The translations under genes were made by a program, and so were the position numbers. This document shows positions 48,601 through 64,000 of a stretch of DNA of 64,000 nt, in pieces. Origin of the DNA: Gossypium raimondii (taxonomy: Eukaryota > Streptophyta > Magnoliopsida > Malvales > Malvaceae); assembly GCF_025698545.1 (NCBI RefSeq), contig NC_068572.1, positions 3,596,001 through 3,660,000 on the forward strand, in the 5' to 3' direction. Within the stretch, counting starts at the first letter, position 1. Each line of letters begins with the position of its first letter. Under the pieces are notes generated by a model. That model worked only from the letters and a program-made list of their open reading frames with translations, made no database searches and was not told the origin of the DNA.

Positions 48601-49516
48601 AAGCATGATCATGAATCGTTTGTATTTGTGATGAATGACTTGATTACTATTTGATAGTAATTGACTTTTCATGTAGGAAGTTGTAATGGTGTCCCAAAGA
48701 TATTAAAGATATCCTATGAGGGTAGCATACTTATGACAAGGTCATTGAACGAGCATTGGTCAAGTTGCTTTCGTAATGGTATGTCGTTGGAGAGAGCTTA
48801 GTCACAATACTATAGTGGAATGACTTCATGACTAAATGAGTTTATAATTAATAGACGAAAAGCTGAAACTTAATTATAAATCATTTGAGCCTCAATTGCA
48901 TATGTCCAATCAGTTCCTCCACTAGCTCCTTAAAACTATAAATGAATTGCATGTTGAATCAAATGAATAGAAATGGTGAAAATGGAGAAATGGAATCATT
49001 TGGAAATGACTGTGGTTTTCTCCAAAATAAAAAATGAAAATGACCAGGAAATAAATTTATAGTTTTAGAATTAAATGAAGTTTGAAAATGGAAATAAATC
49101 ATTTGGTCATAGTGAACCATTGAATGTGGAAATATTAAATATATTTTCTTATGAATTCTTTTACGGTAAAGTCGCTATGATTTTAATGGAATTAGAATTA
49201 GGTTGAGAATATTATTTAATTGAAAATATATTGAGAAGTTTATTTTCAGAAATAGAAAAACAAATATTAGGTTAGAAAAAATTATAAAGTATTGAATTAA
49301 AAGCTCGAGAAGTACTTGTAATTGAACCTAATATGGGAGAGGCTCAAAAGTCTCTCATGTTAAAAAAATTGGACGACCAACCCTAGTAATATTAACTAGG
49401 GTTGCCGCCATTTATACTTCTAGTTAGACCAGGAGTTTGTTTTTCTAGTTGAAATAAAATTTTACAATTCAACTTAGGTTCTACATTTTTCCCTAAAAAT
49501 AGATGGCACCAGTAGG
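48601..49516. other. AT-rich sequence of probable retroelement origin
   Basis: No ORF. It appears to continue on the far side of the solo LTR (52201-52640), because removing that LTR leaves a smooth AT-rich sequence. Family not identified. Confidence 0.4.
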
Positions 49517-49521
49517 GCCAT

Positions 49522-52195
49522 TGTAACACCCCTTACCCGTATTCCTTGACGGAATAGAGTATGAGCTATTACTATTTTTTTTTATAAAAAAATTTCGGCA
49601 GCATTTCTACTTAATTTTACATAAAACCCCCTGCAAGTTTTCAAAACACAATTTCAAACGATTTCAACATTTCAACCAATTGCAGGTATATATGTGTATA
49701 CACAATTTATCCATTAATAAACACCAACCTATTAAACCGAACAACACTATATATACATATTTATACTACATTACATAAAGTCCTCTATACATGCCATGTT
49801 TCAAAAGTGTTGATTGCCAAAATACCCAAAACGTTGATGATAGTGTGGATGATTTCCTGACTTCGTCCAAGTTCCGAACTGGCTGATGTCACTATAATCA
49901 GGGGAAAATACAAACGAGTAAGCATATAGCTTAATAAGTAAACATATGACAAGTTAATAAATTTTTCACAAGATTACATAGTGACATAATTTTTATCACA
50001 CATAAATTTCATTGTCTACTCAATTTCCAGCAAGCTGTTTTTTTGCATCACAGTCGTAAATTTATTTTTATCTGGAGCTACAGGGCTCCAAATTAAGTTC
50101 CGTAAATTTTCCCCAAAACTAGACTCATATAACTTTCCACCATAAAATTTCCAAAATTTTTGGTTTAGTCAATTACTACAGTTTATTCTTTAAACCTTCC
50201 CCTATTTCACTGCCTGACAGTTCTGACCTCTCCTTACTAAAATTTACTTATCTCCCTGTAACAAATTCAAACAATGTTCTTGTTTCTTTCTCTTAAAAAT
50301 AGACTCATTAAGGAATCCAAGCATGTAAATTCCAATCCATAATTATTTTTTTTTACAATTTTTGGTGATTTTCTAAAGTTGGAACAGGAGATTTCGAAAT
50401 CAGTTCAACCCTGTCTCAATAAAATTCAAATATCCCCAAATATACAACTCTTTTGCTTCCCCTTTTTCTTTCATATGAAAATAGACTCATTCAGCTTCAA
50501 TTTCATATATTACTAAACTTTTAATTCATTTTCCACCATTTATAGTGATTTTTCAAAGTTTCCCCAACTGTTGTTGTTCACAACAGTTTTGTATTTAAAT
50601 TTGCTCTTTTGTAGGTTTGATGTTTCCTTCCACCTCACACATGGGTTGATTAAGTATCAAACCCAATATCCCTCATATATTCTCGTCCACCTTATATATA
50701 TATTCACCTTTCCGATTTTCCCCTGTTGAACACTCGGAATGTTGTCCGTTATCGGTGGATTCAGCACTTAGCAACCACCAGTGATTCGGGGAATCAGCAC
50801 TTAGCAACCTCTTTCACATTTAAGATACGGTGGGATCAGCACTTAGCAACCACCAATGAGTCGGGGAATCAGCACTTAGCAACCCCCTTCACATTTAAAA
50901 TATGGTGGAATCAGCACTTAGCAACCACCAATGATTCGGGGAATCAGCATTTAGCAACCCCTTGGGGGAATCAGCACTTAGCAACCCCCTTTATATTCAA
51001 TGTACTCCGGCCTATTCCGAATGTTCAACCGAAAATCGTGTTTTTCAACACGTTACCACCTTTCCCAACTTAACCACATTTTTAGTATCTATACCAAGTA
51101 TTTATTCTATGTTCAATTAAATCTCAACATATATTGAATAATATCAAAATAATGCATTAATTCACATGTTTACTTACCTCGGTGCAAAAATATCGTAATT
51201 TTGCAATTTACTCCACGACCTTCTCTTTTCCCTATTTGAGATTATCTTCTCGTCTTTCTTGATCTATAATAGCAAATTTAACTCATTAAATGTTCACATT
51301 TGTTAAAATAGTCCTCCCCCAACTTTTTGAAAAATTTCAATTTTGCCCCCAAACTTTTGCATATTTACACTTTTGTCCCCAAGCTCGGAAATTAAATTTC
51401 ATCTCTTAATCTTATGTTTTATGACATGCTTAACATTTTTCCCTTCTATGACAACATCAAATTCTCACTCTAACACACACTTTTGAACATTAATTATTTT
51501 TACCGATTATGTCAATTTACCCGTTCTCGCTTAAAATCGCTTAGCAAAAGTTGTTTACCATAATTTTTAGCTTCATATTCTACCATAAAACAGCAAAATA
51601 AACACATTTCACCTATGGATATTTTTCCAAATATGAACCCTAACATGAATTATTGCTAGAATAAGCTAAATTAAGCTATCGGGACTCCAAAAACGTAAAG
51701 AACATTAAAAATGGGGCTTAGAATCACTTACTATTGAGCTTGGAAGCTTAAAAAACCCTAACTATGGCTTCCCCCTTACTAATTTCGTTCACCATGAAGA
51801 AGATGAGCACATTTTGCAATCTTTTTCCCTTTTTAATTCTTTTTATTACTAAATGACTAAAATGCCCCCATTAAAAAAAATCTATTTCACCATTTCTTAT
51901 GTCTATTTTTATCCATCAATTAACTAATGGTCTAATTACCATATAAGGACCCCCAATTTATAATTTCATAACAATTAGATACTTCTAACATGTAGAACTC
52001 AACTTTTACACTTTTTACAATTTAGACCTTTTGACTAAATTGAGTGCCCAAACGTCGAAATTTTCGAACGAAATTTTTACAAATTTTTCCATGAAATTGT
52101 AGACCATAAAAATATAATGACAAAAATATTTTCCCTCGTCGGATTTGTGGTCCCGAAACCACTGTTCTGACTAGGCCCAGAATCGGGCTGTTACA
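49522..52195. mobile_element. Solo LTR, 2.7 kb, with near-perfect 5-bp TSD
   Basis: It begins TGTAACACCCCTTACCCG and ends CGGGCTGTTACA, with TGTAACA/TGTTACA short inverted ends. The flanks are GCCAT (49517-49521) and GCTAT (52196-52200), four of five identical. The interior is pyrimidine-rich with an internal minisatellite and no gag-pol. Its ends match the shorter LTR at 1194-2863. Confidence 0.85.
50756..50987. repeat. Minisatellite with seven copies of TCAGCACTTAGCAACC
   Basis: Seven copies of TCAGCACTTAGCAACC (one with C to T) are set in alternating contexts (ACCAxTGATTCGGGGAA and CCTTCACATTTAAxAT), a higher-order two-unit repeat. The open frame through it is a by-product of the repeat. 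Confidence 0.9.
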
Positions 52196-52200
52196 GCTAT

Positions 52201-52640
52201 TAAACAGAACTTTAAGATATTGTTACTCTGCCCAAAAATAGAGAGAATTTATTTTCAACTATTGAATCTATTTTCCAAAATAACAAATTCTGTCGGTTTC
52301 TATTTTGGAAGATATTTTTCATTTTCACGTTAAGAAAAGAAAACTATTTCTAATCATGTGTTTTTCTTCGAATCATTCAAGCCCACACTTGAAGTCGTTC
52401 GTGGTACGAGAATAACTGATAATATCATTTGGTTGAAAGATGGAAACGACAAGGATCCGTCTATCCGAAAATACAGGTGCGAATTCGGTCTAGAGTTTAT
52501 TACTATAAATATCACAAACCAGGTTTGTTTTCAAAATTTTTATATTTCGCTGTACAAGATAAGACCCCTTTTGCAAATCTTCGAACTATCGTTCAGCATC
52601 CTCGTACTCGTCTAAGAGAGGTCTACAGTTGACCAAGTTT
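52201..52640. other. Continuation of the AT-rich retroelement-like sequence
   Basis: It contains GTGGTACGAGAATAACTG and a long stretch around GAAAATACAGGTGCGA reminiscent of LTR sequence. Two short open frames here are not supported as genes. Confidence 0.35.
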
Positions 52641-53290
52641 GTAGGAGGCATGGTTCACACAATGGGAAGCCAAAACCATCCCCAAACTTCACAAGTATGT
52701 ACTTGTGTTCAAATTCAGATTATTGCCCCTCTCATACAATAAATTCTCCACGGGAAGGGTCCCTTGCAATATAGCAAAGTATAATTGCGCTGGTTGGGTG
52801 GTTTGATTAGCTTGGCATAACTTGTACAAAATTTGGAAGGCCCTCAGGTAGTGGTACTCCCCCCGTCCAATACAGTGGTTGAGGAATCCTATTATGATCC
52901 ATTAGGAGACTACTAGCTACCTTGGTGCAACCCCATAATGGTTTAGTACATTGCCCAAGAACGAATGAAAAGGAAGTGGAACCTACCTCCAGTACATAAA
53001 GGGGCAGATAAAACCCTAACCTTCCACTGCCATGGTTAGGTCCACTCACGATACTCAAGGTATTAGACTCTGAGAGGATGTTAAAGTCGTACTTGTAGTG
53101 GTTGGCTTCCAACCCATGACTACAAAGCAATTGTGTCATCTCCTTATTGGTTGGTACACTCAAAAGTGCCACCCATCACGTATTCCTTTCCAACCGTGGG
53201 CCTTTTCTCACCTTCTTCACAATAGCCTTAAAGGTACTGGTTTCTCCGCCTCTGTCATCTCCGACCATTAAAATCAAGCAACACTAAAGA
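52641..53290 (-). pseudogene. N-terminal part of a retroelement-type protein, broken
   Basis: Minus-strand frame from about 53290, with an in-frame stop near 53175. It carries VPTNKEMTQLLCSHGLEAN, then GRLGFYLPLYVLEVG, PQPLYWTGGVPLPEGLPN. The GFYLPLYVLEVG type of block resembles the putative gypsy-type transposon domain of plants (recalled, not searched). Together with 47283-48004 it looks like one gene split by later insertions. Confidence 0.55.
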
Positions 53291-56200
53291 GAACTGAAAC
53301 CGAAAAAGTTTGAAAATCGAAATCTTATCCTTGGAAATAGTGGCGAGGGAAGAACGAGAAAGAAAAACGAAGAACATTGAAAGAAAAACAACAAAGAAGA
53401 CAAAAGAACTTGAAGAAGATGATGATGATGAAAAGAAGAAAAAGACTTAGAAATTTTAAGGTTGCAAAGAGCACAAAAACTAAAAATTACTTTGAGAATT
53501 CTTAAGTGAAGCAAATAAGCTTCAACTGATTTGGTTTGGGCATACATGACGATTGACAAACCACTCCCAACATAACATGTGTCCCACGAAAGGATACAAA
53601 GTTTGCTCCATCATTAGCATCATTTCCTAAGGCACAACTATGATGCTTTATCATTAATGCATCCATTCCAGAACCTTTGGTGCATCCATTTTTCCTTTAA
53701 GGCGTCCTCAATACACACAAACAATTCAACTCTTCACCCATCGAACCCCTAATAAAGTGACTCATTTGTTTAACTCTCTTGCCTAGTAGTTGTTCAAGAG
53801 ATCTCATGCTCGGTGGCTATTTGAAAGGTCTCGAGGCAGGCTTATTAGTTTCACTCCTTGGAACCCAATAGACTTGTTGATGTCTTATCACTGTAGGTAT
53901 GTGATATATGTCATGTTAAGACAATAGATAAATTTGATGTATGCATGCAAGTATTTTGCCCATGTCAAGGGTGTGGTCCCCACATTGTGTATTTGCCAGG
54001 TTATAAGCTCGGTAGGTCCTCCCAGGTGTCCTTAACTCACAAGGTGATTCTTAGTTTGGGGTATTGTCTTGCGAGATTGGTAGTGCACGAGGTGAGCTTG
54101 CGAGATGTTGGTATAACAATATAGATCCACAAATAAAAAGAACATAATATATATTAGATTATGGTACATTCACATGTAGATGAAAATATTTATGTAAAAA
54201 TAAAATTAAAAAATATATAAAAGCACAATAACACTTGCAAAATTAAGGCAATTTTTGTGTGAGTCCACTGTGAGGCTCTTTTTAGATTTATTTTCAATTT
54301 AAAATTTTTTATAGATTTTATAAAATTTTAAGGACAAAAACATAGTAATATTTGTTATTTATTAAAACAATAGTTCTTTTTTCAAATTAAGTGGTGCACA
54401 ATTAACTTATAATACGAACTCAATCAATGACTTGATAATATAATAATAGATTATATATAATTCGAAAACTTATTTAGTACACTAGCAGTAGATCTACTCA
54501 TAGGTACCGCTATCCGCCTAAGCTCGAAGGATCCTCAAATATATAAGAATTTAGACAAAATACAATGACCAAAAAAAAAAAAAAAAGACTTGAGCAAAAA
54601 ATATTAAGCACGTTTAAAATATGAGTTGGACTTATACTCCAGCATTCAAGACTTGAGCCTAACCCGACTAGTTTGATACTTTTGTAGTATATATATATAT
54701 ATATATTATATATTATGTAATTTAAATCACATAAAATTAAATATATAATAATACAACATTGTATAAATCAGAAATATGTTAATTTTTCTAAATTTAAAAT
54801 TTTAATAAAAAAATTATCTAAAATATTAAATATAATATGGACGGGTCTAAAACACACTTGAGTTAATTTTCTTTAAAAATGAGCGAACTTAAGCAAAATC
54901 CTCTGCCTATATTTTGGGCCAAATTAGGTTTAGACAACCATAAAACATATTAATATCATACATAAACCTGACTTGAACTCGACTCAACACATCTCATAAA
55001 TACGTCTGACTCTGTAAAAATGAATGGATAACAAGTACTCTTTTAAGATTAAAGACATGAAAACTAATTTGCATGATATTTGCAAACATTTTGTTTATCT
55101 ATCTCAAATTTTTTTGTTGGAATATCAAGGTCATATCCTAATATTGCTATATGAATCCAAATCTAAATTCAACAGAAAGAGATGTTGAATGCTCTAATCA
55201 ACTAAACATGAAAAATTCTTGCGAGCATAGTTTCAATCACCAATGTTTGAATCTCTGTACCAACATAAAATTTCTCATTTTGTAAATGTAATAGTTTGAT
55301 ATTAAAATGAGTTTAGCTAGATATCTTTTTATCATTCCGTAAACTATATTTAAAGTCATTAATTATTAATAAATTTATAATTTAATAATTTAATTTAAAA
55401 ATATAAAATAATTATTAAATTATTCGTAAATTTTATTTAAATTACTACATCTAGATGACCTTTGTTTGTACAACATACACCAATTGAGAATTCTTCTCTA
55501 TAGTTTAGTTTTTATATTTATAAAATGACTTTAAACACAAACATGCAACTTTTAATGCATTAGTATCATATCAGATTGTGATTAGTGTGTACTTTACTTC
55601 ATTTTTCTAAATTGTTACTCATTTTTTAAAAATACATTCCCAAGTACAACACAAAACCACAGCTTCATAACAAACCAAATCAAAAAACAAACCAAGACAA
55701 AACCTAAAAAAAACGCACATAAAAAGAAACTAAGAACCCCTGGATGTTTCCCTAAATTTTTTTGTCTCACACTACATTATCACTGCAGTATCTAATCTAA
55801 CTGCCACCGTTATTTTTACACTAATAGCAGATAAATACACTGCCCATTCAAAGGGACCATAAAAATCCAAAAATTACAACTATAAAACTGAATATTAACA
55901 ACAAATGTCATTGGCAGTGTATTTTAATACATTTGCATGTTATATAATCATATTTCATGTATCACATATGGCCATTTGCGAGTTTGTATCACGTCCAAAA
56001 TTAATTGGATCTACTTTTATATAAGAGGGAAAACTCATGAATCCTCTAGTTGAAAATTTTTACGGTTTTTGGAACAATGAACTCTAACGAGTCTTTTTTT
56101 ATCATTAGTTGAGGCACATAATATTGCAAATGAAAAATATATTTATATAGAAAAAATAAAAATAAAAAAATTCCCAAGACCCCACTGCTAGCATTCCTAT

Positions 56201-56405
56201 ATTCCATCCACCTAAAAGCATTACCAGCCTCCCTGACTCGCGCTTTCGGGTCTTGGCTTGTAACTATTAAATCAAGGAACAAAGATTATCGGATTCGGAC
56301 CTGAACTGACCAGCGAAGGTGGTGTGGCGTACCTCGTCATGGGAGGCAAAGAAAGCATCAGAAAACCAATTTACAATGCCTACAGATGCCTTCTAATCAT
56401 ATTCT
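53291..56405. other. Non-genic spacer downstream of the shaggy-like kinase
   Basis: AT-rich with purine-rich tracts at 53340-53450 (GAAGAA/GATGAT). It holds the degenerate MITE relative at 54483-55012 and an AT run at 54688-54707. A short open frame at 56046-56282 shows no family features. Confidence 0.5.
54483..55012. repeat. Degenerate GC-rich-MITE relative
   Basis: The left end TAGATCTACTCATAGGTACCGC and the right end CTCATAAATACGTCTGACTC are family-like, with the same internal order of GGGCCAAATTAGG-type and TATAATA-rich blocks as 41398-41955. Confidence 0.4.
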
Positions 56406-61828
<5,423 letters not shown>

Positions 61829-61929
61829 GATTTTAGATTTCAACAAAACCGAAACCCTAATTTCCCAGAAGGTAAACAAAATGAATTTGGCAATCAATAC
61901 AAATAAGAGAAGAGAAGAGACAAAATCAG

Positions 61930-61965
61930 CATCTTCTCTTCTTCTTCCCCTCCTCCTCCGCCTTC
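61930..61965 (-). promoter_or_regulatory. GA-rich leader tract of the shaggy-like kinase
   Basis: The minus strand reads GGCGGAGGAGGAGGGGAAGA and continues GAAGAGAAGA about 100 bp upstream of the start codon. Such GA tracts are common in plant leaders and can be bound by BBR/BPC proteins; a role here is inference. Confidence 0.4.
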
Positions 61966-64000
61966 AAATTTATCACCAGAATAACAAATAATTGAAAAAA
62001 AAAATCCAAACAAAAATTAAATACAATCGCCAAAAAAAATAAACCTAAAGGAGTTTTTTTCAACAAAAAAAACCTAAATTAAAAAAAAAATCTTCAAATT
62101 CTCTTTTTCTTTCCCCTCTCTCTGTATCAAAAGGAAAAAGAAAAAAGTTTTCCTCCTTCAATAAAATCTTCTCTTTGTATTCCATAAAAGCCACAGGGTC
62201 AAAGCTAATTTGTATTCAGTCAAACAAGAAATATAATCCGTCGCATTGTTTCATAATTGAAGGATCTAACGATCAGTAATTGAGTATATTATTTTTTGGT
62301 GGACTAAAATACCCTTTCCGGTAAGTGGTATTTACGGAGATATATGAGGGATTTTGATTTTGACTATTCAGACAAGGATATATGTCCCTCACAGAATATT
62401 CGGGGGGAAGCTTTGACCGGTCTTTGACCATTTTTAAAATGAGAAATTAGACTAATTATTAATTAATTAGCCCTATTTTATTTTTAATTTAATCAAAAGA
62501 TCATTAAGCTAATTAATTAAAAAAATAATTTAATTAGATCTATGAAAAGCTTATTCGAGTTTCGTATGAATCATTTGAATTATTTTATTATATAAAAAAA
62601 TCAATAATTTGGATTCATGAATGCGAATTAATTCAATTGTAATACTAATTAAAAAATTATAATTCAAATTTAATTTTTTTTAATTTATACGTATAATCCC
62701 TATTCCGAGAAATTATGACCATTCTCACCATATTATTCATAGTCCCTTACCAGTTATTCAACGACATTTCAGTAAATTTTTTTCATATCATTAACACATA
62801 ATTTTAGTTTTATTTTTATCTCGAACTCAAAACCTCAAACTCAAATGCTAAATCTCGAATCCTAAATTTCATATCCAAACCCAAACCTAAACCTTAAACT
62901 CAAATTCAGGTGCGGGTTAGGGGTTCAAGATTCAAATTCGAGTTCAGAGTTTAAGGTTTTGGGTTAAAGGTTCGGGATTCAGTTTCAAGATTTGAGATTC
63001 GAAGTTCTAATGATATAGAAAAAATTACTGAAATATCATTAAATAATTGTAAAGGACTCATAAATGACGTGGTAAGTCCAAATAATTTCTCCCCTGGTCC
63101 TTGCTATAATTATAATTAATGTATTAAAAATACAATTAAAATCAATTATTACATTATTAAGTTAATTAAAAATATATATCCCACTTTGCCAAGCTGTCGT
63201 ATGAACATAAACAGAAACAACATGTGAGGTATGATGGAAATCACATAGAAGATCTTTAGTATCCCTTTTGACCCCCAAAATAAAAATCTTGAATGAGAGG
63301 ACGCGTCATCACTTTTTTTTAGTATTTTATCTGCCTGTTTTATAATTTATATTCAAGATTGATTTTATCAACTTCATATACACGATAAATCTTCTTCTTT
63401 TGATAGTTGAATTGAAGGAATTAGTTTATAATTTTTAACATATTTCTTTTATGTGTTTAATTATGATTGAATTAATTAAATAATAATTAATAATATTAAC
63501 GGTTCAAATTTTCGATCCAATTTATTTTATATCTTTTATGTTTATTTTATTATTTATATTCTAAATTTATAGTTATGTATTTTAACAACTTCAATCCACT
63601 TGCAAGGATTTGTTCAATAGAGGTTGGTTCCTAGATTATGGAATCTTGGTGGTAAGCGTCCGATTTTACTTAGATTTATCTAGAGACCGAGATATTTATT
63701 TAAAATTAAAATTTGAGCAAGCTAAAATTTTGGTAAGCATTAAAATAAATAAAATTATATTAAATTATTAAACATTGAATTAAAATTAACATAAAATTTG
63801 TAAAAAACTAAAAATGAAAATATTGGTAGACTTAAAATAAACTTAGTTTAATCATTTATAAATATAAGTAAGTTTGAGCAAACTTGAAGTGTGTGTATAA
63901 CATACGTTAATATGGTTCAAACAGGACCCAATCCGTTCTATGAACAACTTTAACTTTATATTAATATTATATTCTCCTTTTAACTTGATTTTAATTTATG
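61966..64000. other. Promoter side of the kinase gene and AT-rich spacer
   Basis: The kinase promoter lies at the left edge; beyond about 62250 no gene is seen. It contains the fold-back element at 62708-63091. The right ~700 bp are AT-rich, with a possible degenerate MITE at about 63600-63960. Confidence 0.5.
62708..63091. repeat. Fold-back element with telomere-like core
   Basis: The arms GAGAAATTATGACC...ATTTCAGTAAATTTTTTTC and the inverse ATTACTGAAATATCATTAA...AATAATTTCTC pair over about 90 bp. The core is itself a palindrome of CTCAAACTC/CCTAAACC and GGTTT/GAGTTT words. Confidence 0.6.

Noticed and set aside
50726-51073. Open frame with repeated QHLATT units as a repeat protein
   Set aside because: The frame is created by the LTR minisatellite, whose unit pairs happen to be divisible by three. 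It lies inside a solo LTR and has no family features.
52358-52632. Two overlapping open frames as a small gene
   Set aside because: They lie in repetitive AT-rich sequence between retroelement pieces, overlap each other in different frames, and show no family features.
56046-56282. Open frame downstream of the kinase as an extra exon
   Set aside because: The kinase already ends with a stop in the conserved C-terminus at 56406-56408, and the frame has only low-complexity hydrophobic sequence.
61829-61897. N-terminal extension of the shaggy-like kinase upstream of MNVMRR
   Set aside because: The open frame continues upstream, but its first codon is TTG, not ATG, and the family starts at MNVMRRLKS.

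Overview
The window is nuclear DNA of a flowering plant, a eudicot and most likely a cotton relative (Gossypium/Malvaceae). The evidence is intron-rich genes with short exons, AT-rich introns and spacers, plant-only or plant-type families (WLIM/PLIM protein, shaggy-like kinase with a plant N-terminus, plastid riboflavin deaminase), and dense LTR, LINE and MITE debris. The genus is inferred from recalled similarity of the repeats and was not tested by a search.

Eight protein-coding genes were rebuilt exon by exon. Every predicted junction keeps the reading frame, and all but one of the introns inside coding sequence are GT-AG. In order they are: ketopantoate hydroxymethyltransferase (KPHMT/PanB, +, 13.2-16.1 kb); mitochondrial mechanosensitive channel MSL1 (-, 17.1-20.8 kb); a short BRH1-like RING-H2 protein (+, 25.4-25.8 kb); a HAD-type hydrolase (-, 26.1-30.4 kb); riboflavin deaminase PYRD (+, 31.0-32.9 kb); a DDX6/DHH1-type DEAD-box helicase of the RH6/RH8/RH12 group (-, 33.9-39.0 kb); a two-LIM-domain actin-binding protein (-, 43.2-46.2 kb); and a group III shaggy/GSK3-like kinase (-, 56.4-61.8 kb). 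KPHMT/MSL1, RING/HAD and PYRD/helicase are tail-to-tail pairs. HAD and PYRD are head-to-head across about 0.6 kb.

The rest is mobile DNA. 0.8-7.4 kb is a decayed LINE on the minus strand, split by a solo LTR with a 5-bp target duplication. 7.9-9.2 kb and 9.7-10.8 kb are non-coding long-TIR elements of Mutator type, the second with a perfect 9-bp target duplication. 47.3-53.3 kb is a nest in which a decayed retroelement-type ORF is broken open by a copia remnant, an unidentified AT-rich sequence and a 2.7-kb solo LTR. Several families of small fold-back elements recur in spacers and in introns of the HAD and LIM genes.

I saw no gene cluster or new defence or metabolic system. The most distinctive observations are a 102-nt stop-free GC-AG intron in the HAD gene, the HAD/PYRD divergent promoter with a G-box, the 9-bp-TSD Mutator-like element, and two related LTRs carrying unrelated minisatellites at a similar internal position.
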